In this document: piece by piece, positions 46,660 through 59,100 of the stretch
Layout: the number at the start of each line of letters is the position of its first letter
How positions within the stretch are numbered: position 1 is the first letter of the stretch
Assembly: GCA_012931725.1 (NCBI GenBank)
Contig: CM022953.1
Coordinates: 54,379,152 to 54,443,151 of the forward strand
Source: Litsea cubeba
Taxonomy: Eukaryota; Streptophyta; Magnoliopsida; Laurales; Lauraceae
Direction: 5' to 3'
Length of the DNA: 64,000 nucleotides
Translations under genes and position numbers: made by a program
Notes under the pieces: generated by a model
Told to the model about the DNA's origin: nothing
What the model saw: the letters and a program-made list of their open reading frames with translations, nothing else
The model's database searches: none

Positions 46660-47870
46660 TTGTCCCATGGCAGTTGAAATGCCATATTTCTCTTACTATA
46701 AATTCAAATTCCAGCCATTTAAAAGGTCTCAAATGACCTTTGAAATTCCTGAAATTCCATTCTCTATGCATTCGGTTAGAATTTCAAATGCTCTACCAAG
46801 AGGAGGGATTTGGAATTCCAACTCAAGGGGACAACTTTTTAAGAATTTGAATTTCGGACATGAGTTTTTTGGGATTCTGGTAAAGAAACATGCCCTACGT
46901 CTTATGTCTTTCACCAGAGGAACCTTCTAAGCCTACTTTTTTAGAGGCACTTGGGACAAGAATTTCTCATGTTGGAGATCTCTAAGATTATTACAATGAT
47001 GTCCGTTATGTTTGATAGACGGAATTCTAAATTTCAAGTTTCAACCTACTTCCATGTAAAGTCACAAGCGACCTTTATAGCATGGTTAGAAAACTCATCA
47101 AGTTGACTCTTGACTCTCCCGAGTCATCTTGTTTTGATGAAGAGCCAAGTTAAAAACAGGAGAGACTCGGCGAGACATCTCATTTTAATAAGTTATTTAC
47201 ATTCCGAACCATTTAATAGGTAGATCTAATTTCAAACAATTAAATTTTATTTATAAGTAGTTATGTATGGGGTTTTGAATCATTAATTTAAAAATGATGA
47301 ATGGAATGTAATTTGAGACTTATATTTGATCTTTTACATTCGATATATGGAATAATAAATTAAGTAATATGTATTATTTTTCTTTTATAGTATTTTTCTT
47401 TTATATATAAATTTACTAATTTAAACTGATTATCATGAATTCATGTCAATAAATATATTTTTGAGGATTTTACTAAAAAATCCCCCGTATATGGATGTTG
47501 CACGAAAAGGTGCGCCATAGTTCCAGCAGTACAAATGCGGTTTTTTTTTTTTTTTTGAAAAATTGGATGATCACTGATGGGTACGACGCTAGCATCGCTC
47601 CTCGTATCTTGCTCTTCAGATCAAACTCTTAAAGCGAAGAACCCGTTCCTCTATGTAGATGATGGAGGACCTCGATGAGGAAATACCCATTTGTTCGCCT
47701 GCAAGAAGAACCCCCAAATCCCATGTAGAAAATATGGCACAAACGTTCTTCAGTCAGATGAGAACACCAAAGAAGCAGAACAACTTGATGGGGAAGGAGA
47801 ACAGAAATGGAAAAAAAAAAAAGAAAACTTGAGAGGGGAACTTTATCTAACCTACGTGGGATATTTCCGA
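46660..47870. other. No recognisable gene
   Basis: About 1.2 kb of AT-rich sequence. There is an internal inverted similarity near 46690-46760 (AATGCC/GGCATT type, AAATTCC repeats) but no element with clear ends. Confidence 0.35.
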
Positions 47871-47875
47871 AGCTA

Positions 47876-47983
47876 CCAGGTGCTCCACCTCGGTCGAGTT
47901 CTCTGCCTCTGCCAGGTGCTCCACCTCGTCCAGGTGCTCCACCTTGGCCAAGTTCTCCACCTCATCCAGGTACTCCACCTCGG
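47876..47983. repeat. 18-bp tandem repeat, six copies
   Basis: Six exact-length units related to CCAGGTGCTCCACCTCGG. In one plus-strand frame they read as a six-residue Pro-Gly-Ala-Pro-Pro-Arg repeat. The frame is short (about 60 codons), so I do not call a gene. The last unit runs into GCAATAGTGCCAGA, a phrase that recurs in the 91-bp array at 49770-50152. Confidence 0.85.
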
Positions 47984-48039
47984 CAATAGTGCCAGAAGGT
48001 TAAACGAGATGATCATTGACAGTTATACCTCTATGGACG

Positions 48040-48513
48040 TTCAACCACGTTAAAGAAAGTGTGACAAGATAAGGGCATACGGCGGTGGGGATAAGAAGTT
48101 ATCAGTGCTGCCCATAATCCCTGACAGAGCGGCGTCCAAGACTCCCAATGGGACAGGATAAGCTCCGATGGGACTGCAATTAAAAAAAGGTGGGCTGTGA
48201 TGGGACAACACTTCTCAAGTACCTGTCCAGAGTTAACTCCCTGCCTATATACATATAAGGAGCAAACCAAAAGAGACGCCGGATGCTGGTATGAACACAC
48301 ACCCCCAAACTTTATCCCCTTATTCTCCATCCTTTGTCGAGTTGTTGAACTGACTTAGGCATCGGAGGGCCTTGTGCTGACTGCAGCCAGGGTCATCTGA
48401 TCGATGTTCTTCTTCTCCTTCCCTTTCAGGTTTCAGGCCTCCTACCTTCTTCAAGGAGTATTAAAGACATCCTAATCCATCATTCCAAGTTCGTGAATTT
48501 TTAGGCACTTACA
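48040..48513 (+). repeat. 5' LTR end of a third Tat-like element (Tat C)
   Basis: It ends CACTTACA at 48513, then AT and a Tat-type PBS. A TATA-like TATATACATATAAGG lies near 48246-48260. The start is uncertain. The LTR could reach left into the 18-bp repeats. Confidence 0.55.
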
Positions 48514-48515
48514 AT

Positions 48516-48532
48516 TGGCGCCATTTGTGGGA
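48516..48532 (+). other. Primer-binding site of Tat C
   Basis: TGGCGCCATTTGTGGGA directly follows the LTR end. TTGGCGCC-type primer sites are usual in plant Tat-lineage elements. Confidence 0.75.
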
Positions 48533-48559
48533 AACGATTCAATCAAATTCCTAAATAGC

Positions 48560-49640
48560 ATGCCTCCAAAAACCAGAAAGGGCGAAGAATCATCAAGGAC
48601 CTTGCCACCATTAGTGCTGCCGCACGTCCCTCGCCGGAGGAGGTCCGGGGCAAAATCTGGTGTGGCGAGCGTGCAGTCGGGTTCGTCTTTAAAAGGGGTG
48701 ACAGCACCTTCCTGGCGAGATAACCTTCGGCTGGAGCATTCCCGGCAGGGATGAGACTCTACTAGACAAATCCCATCGTCAGGTCGATGCTAACAACGAC
48801 GACCACCCTCTCCTCGCAAATATCAGGGCCCAAAACCTTGTTATCGAAGAGCGGGACAAGTTGATTCGTCAACTTCAATAGCAACTACAAGAAAGGGGGG
48901 CAACCCCAGCTCCGCCCTCTAATGCCTCAAGGAGACGAAGGCGAAGACCGGAGGACAATGCTGATTTGAAAGAGTTGCTCGACCGACAAGTCAAGCAAAC
49001 AGTCCAGAAGAACATGGAGGTGGTCGGTCTCACCCGAGATCGGTTGAACACCTACGACTCTGAGGATCTCGGCACATCTCCCTTTTTTTCAAGAAATAAG
49101 GGACTTCTCCCTCCCTGAAGAGTTCAGTGTCCCAAGGTTATTCTTTACGATGGAACCTCGGACCCAGCATCACATCTCCGACACTTTACTCAGAGGATGT
49201 CGGTGTGGGGTGATATAGGTCACCTGAAATGCAGGGTCTTCTCTTCCAGTTTAGGAGACCTCCCCCTAAAGTGGTTTCGTGCACTCCCACATGGATCAAT
49301 TTTGAGTTGGCGGCAACTCTGGAATTCCTTCGTGGTAAAGTTCCAGGCTCACAGGGTCATCCCCAGGATGGACGATGACCTGATGGCCCTCAGAATGAGG
49401 CGGACCGAGAACATTACACAGTTCGCCAAAAGGTTCTGGATTGTCTACAGCCAAGTCGAAGACGCGACAGATACAGTGGCAATCAGTACCTTCTAACAAG
49501 CTCTACTGCCAAACAACGAGCTTTAAAGGAACTTGGTTCGGTTTCCCGTGGTCATGGTGAAGGCACTGATGATCAGGGTGAACCAGTTTATTGAGCAAGA
49601 AGAAGACGAGACCCGAGCTCAGGTAAGCTTCGACCTTCTG
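48560..49640 (+). pseudogene. gag: Tat C gag, broken
   Basis: It starts at ATG 48560 (MPPKTRKGEESS). The frame closes at 48754 and coding continues in other frames. Recognisable parts are ILYDGTSDPASHLRHF (about 49140) and a capsid core with SLGDLPLKWFRALP, WRQLWNSFVVKF and LMALRMRRTENITQF (49245-49430), typical of Tat/Retand Gag. Stops lie near 48880, 49115 and 49495. No pol follows. After about 49740 the sequence passes into a tandem array and then into a different element. Confidence 0.8.
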
Positions 49641-49769
49641 CAGGAAGACAGAAATAACAACCAAGCTCACCGATGCCGAAATGACGATGGTCAGGACAGT
49701 GATGTGCCAGAGAGCATCACCGAAGAGGAGCAATCAAGCTCGTACTGAGACCAGAAAGGCAGCACCAAG

Positions 49770-50152
49770 CCAACTCGATACCGAACTAGGGGCATGTCTT
49801 AGACTCGGCCTTATCTGCCTCAGCGACAGTGCATACGAGCTCACACCAGCTTCGGTAACGGTACCAGCTGGGCATGTCTTGGTCTCGGCCTCATGCATCT
49901 CGGCAATAGTGCCAGATCGCTGCCAACGAGACTACACCAGCTCCGGTAACAGTACCAGCTGGGCATGTCTCCGTCTCGACCTCATGCATCTCGGCAATAG
50001 TGCCAGATTGCTCCCAACGAGACTACACCAGCTCCGGTAACAGTACCAGCTGGGCATGTCTCGATCTCGGCCTCATGCATCTCGGCAATAGTGCCAGATC
50101 GCTCCCAACGAGACTACACCAGCTCCAGTAACAGTACCAGCTGGGCATGTGT
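49770..50152. repeat. 91-bp tandem repeat, about four copies
   Basis: GTACCAGCTGGGCATGT recurs at 49861, 49953, 50043 and 50134 (periods 92, 90 and 91). Each is followed by CATCTCGGCAATAGTGCCAGA. The last copy breaks after GGCATGTGTG and the Tekay integrase begins. Confidence 0.85.
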
Positions 50153-51111
50153 GTCAGCTCATTTCCTACCGATGAAGACTGGGAAGAAGATGCATATGTT
50201 ACCTTTGGCACAGTTGTTTGTCACAGAGATCGTCAGTCATCATGGACAGCCAGTTTCCATCACATCCGATAGAGACAGCAGATTTGTCTCGAGATTTTGG
50301 AAGACGTTGCACGAGTCCATGGGTACGAAGTTACAGTTCAGCATAGCCTATCACCCACAGAGTGATGGTCAGTCAGAGAGGACAATTCAGACGCTTGAGG
50401 ATATGCTCAGAGCTTGCGTGCTAGATTTCAAGACTCAGTGGGATGAAGCCTTACCGTTGTGTGAGTTCGCTTACAACAATAGTTTCCACTCGAGTATTGG
50501 TATGGAGCCTTTTGAGGCTTTGTATGGCAGAAGGTGTAGGACACCTGTTTGTTGGGAAGAAGTCGGTACTCGCAGTTTCCATGGACCGACCATTGTTAGT
50601 GAGACAAGTGACAAGGTTAAGTTGATCCAAGAACGTCTGAAAGTGGCTCAGAGTAGGCAGAAAAGCTATGCAGATTCTCGCAGAAGGGACTTACAGTTCA
50701 AAGAAGGAGATAAGGTTTTCTTGAAAGTGTCACCTACTCGTGGAACTTTGAGGTTTGGACAGAAAGGCAAATTGTCTAGGAGGTACATTGGACTGTATGA
50801 CATTGTGAGTAGGATTGGTGATGTGGCTTACAGATTAGCCTTACCACCTGAGCTCTCCGGCGTACACAATGTTTTCCATGTGTCTATGTTGAAGAAGTAC
50901 GTTCCCGACAGACTACACATACTCCGTTATGAGCCATTAGAAATCCAAGAAGATGCTACATATGTTGAGAGGCCGAAACAGATTATTGACACCAAGGAAC
51001 AAGAGTTGAGAACTCGGACTATTTAGTGTGTCAAGGTACTTTGGGAGAATCATAGACCAGAAGAAGCAACATGGGAATTACGGGATCAAGTTCAGAAGAA
51101 GTACCCACATC
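50153..51111 (+). pseudogene. pol: Tekay element 2: C-terminal half of integrase and chromodomain-like tail
   Basis: The frame opens inside the integrase core (SAHFLPMKTG) and lacks the first catalytic Asp. The second Asp (ITSDRDSRF) and the Glu (SDGQSERTIQ) are present. The GPF/Y-like C-terminal region (GDKVFLKVSPTRG, PELSGVHNVFHVSMLKKY) follows. An in-frame TAG at 51024-51026 then separates it from a chromodomain-like end (VKVLWENHRPEEATWE). This combination identifies a chromovirus of the Tekay type. Everything upstream (5' LTR to the first half of integrase) is missing. Confidence 0.88.
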
Positions 51112-51159
51112 TCCTACCGGAGGTGAGTTTTAATTTCCATTTGGAGGACCAAATGTCCT

Positions 51160-51172
51160 AAGGGGTGGAGGA
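51160..51172 (+). other. Polypurine tract of Tekay element 2
   Basis: AAGGGGTGGAGGA lies directly before the LTR start TGTAAGACC. It confirms that the following LTR is the 3' LTR. Confidence 0.85.
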
Positions 51173-54100
51173 TGTAAGACCCCGACCCGAGAGACCTCGA
51201 TTAGAGTTAATTAAGTTGTGTTTAGTTTTAAGTGTGTTTAGTGGTTTTTGGATTAGTTGGGGATTAGAATAGCTTTGGGAATTTGGAGAGCCTTTTTACT
51301 TGTGGGACCCTTTGGGGGTCCTTGTTACGAATTGTGTGAGATTGGGGGTTTACCAATGATTTCCAAAAATTGTGTTTTTAACCCCATTGGATTTATCTTG
51401 TTAATCCCTACAACTTTCATGTTGACATCGTTCCCATTCGAGAGCCCTAAACCTGACTTTTTACAAATTGATGGCAAAATGGTCTTTTTACCCAAAATCT
51501 GGACACCGATTTCAATGTCACCAAAACGTGTAAAATATATACTTTTTGGAAACTAGAAATTTCGGCGATCACCTTTGTCTTCTTCGTCGAATTCGTTTGA
51601 AGCCCCAAACGCCATGTTTTGAGCCCGATAATTCTTTTAAGTTGTGGGCCCCATCCCCACTTACTATATATAGAGAGCCTTCTTCTTCATTTTTTCCATT
51701 CTTGCTAAAACCCTAGAGGAGAAGAGAAATCCCAGCCCTAAGGGTTTTTCCCCTTGTTCTTCTTGCTTCTTTCTCATTAATCATCACTAGAACTCTTCCC
51801 AATCAAGAGATGGACCTTGCAATCTTCTTCCTCACCTCAAGAGCTCTCTATTGGTACCATTTATGAAGACATGCATCACCATTAGAGCTTCTTGTGAGCT
51901 CTCTCTACTTATTTGAACCACTTCTAGGTAAGTGAACCTTCCAATCTTTTAGGATCTTGTTTGTTTAGCCCTAGGGAAGCTCCATTTCGTTTATTGGAAG
52001 ATTTCGTTTTGTTTTACTTGGATTTTGATATCCTAGGGTTTGGATTTGGGGGTTTTTGTGTAGATTTGGTACCTTAGCTTGGAGAGGTGATTAGAGCTCA
52101 ATTTGATTTGCATTGGACCCAAGGCAAGTGAATGAATGGATTTATTTCATGTTTTCTTGCTATTAAAGATTTGAACCGTCATTTGTTGCTTTTACCTAAG
52201 TCATCTTTATGAGTTTTCATGATTTTGGAAACATGCATAATGTTAGGCTATTAATAGTTCTCTTGGAAAACATGTGTTTTATTGTCTTGCTTTTAGATCA
52301 TTTATGATCATTTATGGATTTTCATTTATGGAGATGTCTTGCATTGAATGAGGTGGAAGTCATGGAGAAATGAATGATTTATGGGAATGGTTGTTAGAGG
52401 AGTTGATGATGAATTGAATGGGTTGAAAGGAGGGTTGAGACCCTCAATTGTATGTATAAAAGGATGCCCAACGGAGGAGAAAAGGAAGGAACGAACTGTA
52501 CTCAGAAAAACAGTTTCTGGACAGTTCGCTCGAGCGACCGTGACACATCGCTCGAGCGAACCCGTCACAGAACCTCGTTGGCTCGAGCCAACCCTCTGAT
52601 CGCTCGAGCCAACCTGATCCAAGCAGGTCCGCTTGAGCGAACCCCAGACAGAGAGCTGTTTGCCCGAGCGAACTTCCCAGTTCGCTCGAGCGAACTGCCT
52701 GTCTGTCATGGGCCAATGCCTAAGGGTTTGAAACTTTATTTTTAGGCTTGGGGAGGTATTATATGGAGCCCCAATGCCATGTAAGGACTTGTAAGGCGTT
52801 ATATGAAGTCCAGAAGAAGGAGAAACCTCATCATGGAAATTCCATGAGGTTTCCTAGATTGACCAATGTGTATAAGGACCCGGAATGTCCCTAACTCTTA
52901 AAGAGTACCAAATTACATAATGACCGACATACGGGACCCCTATTCATACTGATTCAATTCTAGGAACCTCAATGTGTAGCCCGTAAATGTATGAGAAACC
53001 ATTCGTGTTCGATTTTTAATCAAACTCCTATTTTGGGATTTCAAACCCACTTGATATGACTAGACTGTTCCAAGAGTACTAGAAGTTGATGTGTTTAGCT
53101 TTGCTAACTTGTATATGTCGACTTGAGATGGATGTATATTTGTGCCTATGGCACCCCGTTTCTTATTATGCATATGATTTGATTTATCGTATTTGACCTA
53201 TGAGTCGGCACCACTGAGCTTGGACGACCTCGTCGATTTGATCCAACGACTTGGGGCTCCTTCCCCTCCCGATAGTCAGCTGCAGTCTGGAACCCGCAGA
53301 GTTTTACCCGGTTCGCTACCGTCATCCCGCAGAGTATATATATGTATATTATAGTATCTTATCGTTGTCCCTCCTCACCTTGTGTGACTGAGGTCAATGA
53401 TCCCGTAGGATATGTGCTCTCTTCACTTCGGTGAGAGAGGATGTAGCTTTGTGTGGTTGCCATCTTGACAATTCCTTATCCTTGGTACCTCTATCGTTTT
53501 ATATAGTTCATGTTGCTATTTAACAAATGATGCATTATCTTATATGAAATTCATTATTTATATATAGGTTTCCTAAACTCTTGCAAAGTATCATGGTTTT
53601 GTTTATTGCCATATCTTTTCATCCACCTGCCAGACCGTCGTGTCTGATCCATTTATTTTGGTACTCAGGTCCCGAGCTTATTGCCATTGAGGAGGAGCCT
53701 GAGGAGGCGGTCGGTGGACCGCAGCGAGTGATAGAATGACAAGCCGACGATGTCATGTAGACATTCGGCCTAGCTTTGCGAACGATACATTTTGGGAACT
53801 TGTGATATCTTTATTTTGGGTTTTATTTGGTTGTATGGTCTTTGTTGACCATTATTTTGGGACATTAATCAACTGATCTTTTATAAATACACTTAACTTT
53901 ACTTTTGGGAAAATGTGCTTATGATCATTGCTCATTCTGATATCTTGTCGTGTTAATTATAAATCAGCCTTGCTTATGGAATGAAATAGCATTAATATGA
54001 TTTGCTACACGCTTCCGCAATCGTGAATATGTGTTTGATATGTTATGTGTGAGATGATGTGGAAAGATAATCCTCACCGCGGAACCCTGTGGGAAATCAC

Positions 54101-54226
54101 GTGCATGGATAAATGTTCTTTTAATTCCGTGTGCGGTTTAGCCAAAGAGATGCACGTGGCGCGGCATCACATTAGTGTCCCGATCCCGGATTTGGTTTCC
54201 CCTGGCCCGGTCCAGGGGTCGCGACA
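51173..54226 (+). repeat. 3' LTR of Tekay element 2, 3054 bp
   Basis: It starts TGTAAGACCCCGACCC and ends GGGGTCGCGACA. It is similar over its whole length to the LTRs at 23723-26921 and 27010-38914. TATA box (CTATATATAGAG) lies near 51664-51675. The palindrome cluster at 52522-52697 is the richest of the three, with about seven CTCGAG-centred or related units. Confidence 0.9.
52520..52700. repeat. Cluster of CTCGAG-centred palindromes in the Tekay LTR
   Basis: Seven units in 180 bp. Examples are GTTGGCTCGAGCCAAC at 52577-52592 and GTTCGCTCGAGCGAAC near 52680-52696. The others are partial forms (ATCGCTCGAGCGAACC, ATCGCTCGAGCCAACC, GTCCGCTTGAGCGAACC). Equivalent clusters are at 25360-25500 and 28545-28680. 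Confidence 0.85.
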
Positions 54227-54890
54227 ATCATGGAGTCCATTCCTTGATTGACAAGAGTTTAGTGGTGATTTGTGAGGAAGGAAGCAAGAGAAAAAGGAGA
54301 AGAATGGTGGCTGCTGGAACTCCTTCTCTTGTGCAGGAATTAGGGCAAAAGGAGAATGAAGAAGATGGGTTTCTTTATATACAAAGAGGAGGATGGGTCC
54401 CACAACTTAAAGTTCTTGTCGGGCTAAAAACATGGCTTTCAGGGCTCCAAATGAATTCGACGAAGAAAGCAAAGTTGTTCGAAGAAATTTCTAGTTTCCA
54501 AAAAGTATATGTTCTGCAGGATTTGGTGATATTAAAAATCGTGTCCAGATTTTGGGTAAAAAAGACTGTTTTGCCCTCAAATAGAGAAAAGATAAGCTTA
54601 GGACTCTCAAATGGGAACGATGTCAACATGAAAGTTGTAGGGATTAACAAGATAAGTCAAATGGGATTAAAAATATAATTTTAGGAAATCATGAATAACC
54701 CCTAAGCTCACGCAAATCCGCAATAAGAACCCCCAAAGGGTCCCACAAAACAAGAAGGCTCTCAAAATTCCCCAAAGCTATTATCAAAGCTATTATAATC
54801 CCAAACTTAACCAAAAACTACAAAACACACTTAAAGCTAAAATACAACTTAATTAACACTAATCGAGGTCTTTTGGGTCGGGGTCTTACA
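54227..54890 (-). repeat. Inverted Tekay LTR fragment (first ~660 bp)
   Basis: Minus strand starts TGTAAGACCCCGACCC at 54890. The fragment matches the first part of the other LTRs and stops exactly at the end of Tekay element 2. The remainder of this LTR is not seen left of the truncated element. The right flank AAAGA is a candidate target duplication. Confidence 0.85.
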
Positions 54891-56092
54891 AAAGAAGTCT
54901 CTAAAAAATAAGTTTCATATCCATGACAGGATTCTAACCAAGACCACAGGTACATTTTTTGGGATATGGAATGGAAGCCCACTACTAGGTCAATAGAGGC
55001 CAACAGCGAAACAGTGGTCATGGTCGACTATGGTCTTAACGACATGCATTAGCATACCACATGGATCTGACTTCAGTATCATTTATCTAATTTTTAAAGA
55101 TCAGAACTATAAATTTAAATGCAAGTCAATGATCACTACAACAATGAATGTGTTATTTCCAAGAAAACACATCACCCTCCCTGTACCAATTTCACCTCCC
55201 TCTTTGGATTCTTCATTAGGTTGCTATCCATAGCATTGATATTTGCCTAAAAGCATAAAACTGGAACTGTTTTCCTGTAACAGCTAGGTAATTCTATCAT
55301 ATGAGAACTTTACCAATCATAATAAAACCAGCTTCAAAATCACATGCATTCCCAAATAAAAAGGTCTAATCGATCTGCATTCAACCCCACTTTAAAATTA
55401 CATACATTCCTAAAGCAATAGATCTGATAGATCTGTTATCTATATCTACATTGGCATTTTGACAAACAAAAGACTCAAGACCAAAACAACAACTCATTTG
55501 CAGGAAAATACATAACATTTCCAATTAATAGCCTCCACAATCAATATGCCACAAAATGCCACCAAACATCAAACCAAATGTCCCTGCAACAATCTAAAGA
55601 ATAGATCTAATTAAGCTATTTCTCAATTCACATCACCCAAACGACATTTTTCAAAACCAACAGTCAGATTCTCCATAAGAGCTCAAAGTATACCAGAAGA
55701 CCCAAAAATCCAAAGGGAAGAGATAACAAAAGGGAAGAGATGACATACCCGTGGGAGTGATATCCAAAGAGGGGATGAGAGAAGAAGGATAGGTAGAGAA
55801 GACTGGGAGACATAATAGAGAAGGAGGAGAGGAAGAGAAGACCGGGAGACATAATATTGTACAATCCTAGAAGATACAACTCGTGAAATCACATAAAATA
55901 TTTTTAGAAGATTCTTTCTTATAGCATAGGACGAAGGAAAGAATCTTTAAATATGTTAGAAGAAAAGGATGTAATATTTTAAATTCTTTCAACATGTTAG
56001 AAGGAAAGGACGTAATATTTTAAATTCTCAAGTTACCAACCAGCCCAGAATAAAAGGTTAAAACAACTTTCTTAAAAATAAAAAATCTTGCA
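54891..56092. other. No recognisable gene
   Basis: AT-rich intergenic sequence. A near-duplicate of ~60 bp, with GGGAGACATAATA, occurs at about 55780-55860. No supported reading frame. Confidence 0.4.
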
Positions 56093-56100
56093 CTTTATTG

Positions 56101-59100
56101 TAGGGGTGTACACGGATCGGATTGGTGCGGATTGGGCCAAATCCGTCACTAATCCGTTACTTACGGATTGACGGATTTGGAATCCGTCACCAATCCGTAG
56201 AGGTTAAAATCCGATCCGATCCGATCCGATCCGATCCGTGGAGGACCGGATCAGATCGGATTAATCCGTTCAATCCGTAAATTTTCATAATTTTTATATT
56301 CACTCAAAAATCCCATAATTTATATCCATATCATTCGGTCCCAGTAAGGTTTTCAAGCATATAAAGTCCCAGCTCTGAGGAGAGGAACACTTGACCTTCC
56401 ACCCAATTAAGAGCTTCTCCAGAGAGATGGGAATTATCTAGCATTTATGTTACTTCTATTCATAGGGATTTGAATCGGTTGAGGGCATCTGCCATTGGCA
56501 TGGTTGTTGCTTCATAATAAAATAAATAGTTGCCAGAGGGTGGAAATTTCCATGAAAATGCTTCCTCTGTAAATAAAGACAACCATGATGAGAATGTGGT
56601 TACATGTTACCTGTCAAGAATCAACTAAAAAAATATATCTGTGAAATCAAACACAAAAAACATAAATGACAACGAGACGGCACTGAACAATTTACGCCCT
56701 ACTCATATACTGGCCAGTTCTTATATCCACCATTCAACTCAGAGAACACACAAATACATAGTGGTCATTTAATTGTTAATATAAAGAGTTCTAAATATTA
56801 CAAACACACAAAAACAAACAGTAGGCCATCAGTATCCATCAGTCATCAACATTCACCAGCTTCAACTTCACACTTGATATCAACTTGTGAAACCTACAAA
56901 CATCAAGTACTATATTAGAATAAATTTAATTAAACATTGAATATAAGTTAAACATAATTTTTATAAAAATAAAATTACCTGAGTCTAGAGTCTCTAGATC
57001 AGCAAACTCCTCCATAAGTTCTTCCACATCAGGAATTGATGTATCATAAACTCTCAAACCAATCTTGTGTATAAATTAGGCATTCCACAAGTTTAGGGGA
57101 AAGAGAACTACGAAATCGATCTAGGACACGACCTTCGGTACTAAAGGCAGCCTCAGAAGCAATAGTAGATACAGGAATGGCTAAAATATCCCGTGCAACT
57201 TGAGAAAGAACAGGATATCTAGCTTAATTTGTTTTCCACCAACTCAAAATTTCAAACTTTGTATTTCCATGTATCTTTTCACGAGCTTCCTCCAAATACG
57301 TGTCCAGTTCTGACTTATCTCCTTCACATTCTTCTTCTTCCAAATGTTTCTCAAACTATGATGAAGGGTCACTTGCTTGCAAACTTGATTGGCCACCATC
57401 CATTTCACATGTCAGACTTGAAGATGATGCACTCGCTGACCCATATTGTTCATACTCCTCATAAACACCATTTAATGCATTTCTTAGCTTTTGGGTTAGC
57501 TCAATCACATGAGATGCTTCAAGCTTGAAAATTGCCATAACAAAACGTCACATATTTCAACTTATATCGGGGATCCAACAACAACCGCAATCAATAACAT
57601 CATATTCATTTTATCAATGGGTTCCCAATACTTATCAAATTTCAATCTCATTTTAACAGACATACTCCTCAAAGAAGAATCCCCCATCATAGACAATACA
57701 TTTAAAGATCCAACAATGTCACAAACTTCAGCAAAGTTATATTTGAACTCACATGCAAATAAGCAGACAATCGATTAGTAGCATCATAAAATTTCTTTAA
57801 AAATCTTGTTATTAGCTTACAATCATCGCAATCCATAGGAGAAGGAGGTCCATCTAATTCCAATTCATCAAATTCCTTGCTGAATTTATCATCTTCTTCA
57901 TCCAATCTGTCAAAAGCTTTTTTGAAACTTAATTGCTGTTTCTAGCATGAGGAATGTAGAGTTCCACCTAGTTGGAACATCTAAAGACAAACAACCTATT
58001 ACTTTCTATTCCCTCTTTTTCAGCACATGTTTTAAAGTGTTTTTGTCTTTGTGGAGAACTCCTCACATACTTAACCGCAGCACGAACTTTTGTTATAGCA
58101 CCTTTCAATTCATTAACCCCATCTCTCACAATCAAATTAAGAACATGTGCAACACACCTCATGTGAAAATGTTTTCCACCTAAAATAAAACTGTCACATT
58201 TTGTTTCCACCTCGAAGGAAGGAGACTATACGGACGCAAGGATTGCAGTTCATGCTTCCACCTCGATAGATGACGATGACGACGACGACTATAAAAAATA
58301 AGTTGAGTCTCTTTGGCTCACAATGGCTCACAGATTCTTTCCCGTGCAATAGCCAAACTAACATAGTTTTTTTCTATAAAATTCTCCCTCATGGGATACC
58401 TCCCATGATAGGATGTTCATTTTATGAACACTAGATAAAGAACCCAAGAAAAGCTCAAAACCAGATTCACCATTGCAGTATTATCCAATCTCTCCAAATC
58501 ATCTGCATTTTAAAACCCAAAAAATAATGAATTTTAAAGAAGCCCCATTTCCCTATCTTACACATACTACAACAACCAAATCTTATATCCCAAATTGTAG
58601 GGGAAACCCAAAAGACCCAAATAACTAAAATCCAAATTAAACAGAACCCCCATTTCCCCCCTTTTCCCTTTTGCAGATACTACAACCAAGCAAATGCTAT
58701 GATGAGAACATGAAGAAAACGCAAAAAAGATGCAGAGATTATTGATGTTGAAAAATTCAGAAAAACGAAACAATGAAAAATAAGTGATCGGGCAAAAAAA
58801 AAAAGGAGCTTTAAACGATCTTACCTCAAAAGAGATGAAGGAAAAACACGGCCTAGGGTTCTTCTATTGTTCTTAGGAGATGAAGAAAAAACGAGGATAG
58901 AGAGAGAGAGAGAGAGAGTAGAGCGAAAGAAGAGATGGGAGAGGGGAAGAGGTTTCTCGCTGGTGGCTAGGGTTGGGGAGATGAATGACGAGAGGGAAAG
59001 GTTTTGGGCCTTTTGGCCTTTTGGGGGATAAATATTTGTTTACATTTGGATCCTTAAAATTTTTCTCTTATTTTATATTTAGACATCTTAATTTATATAT

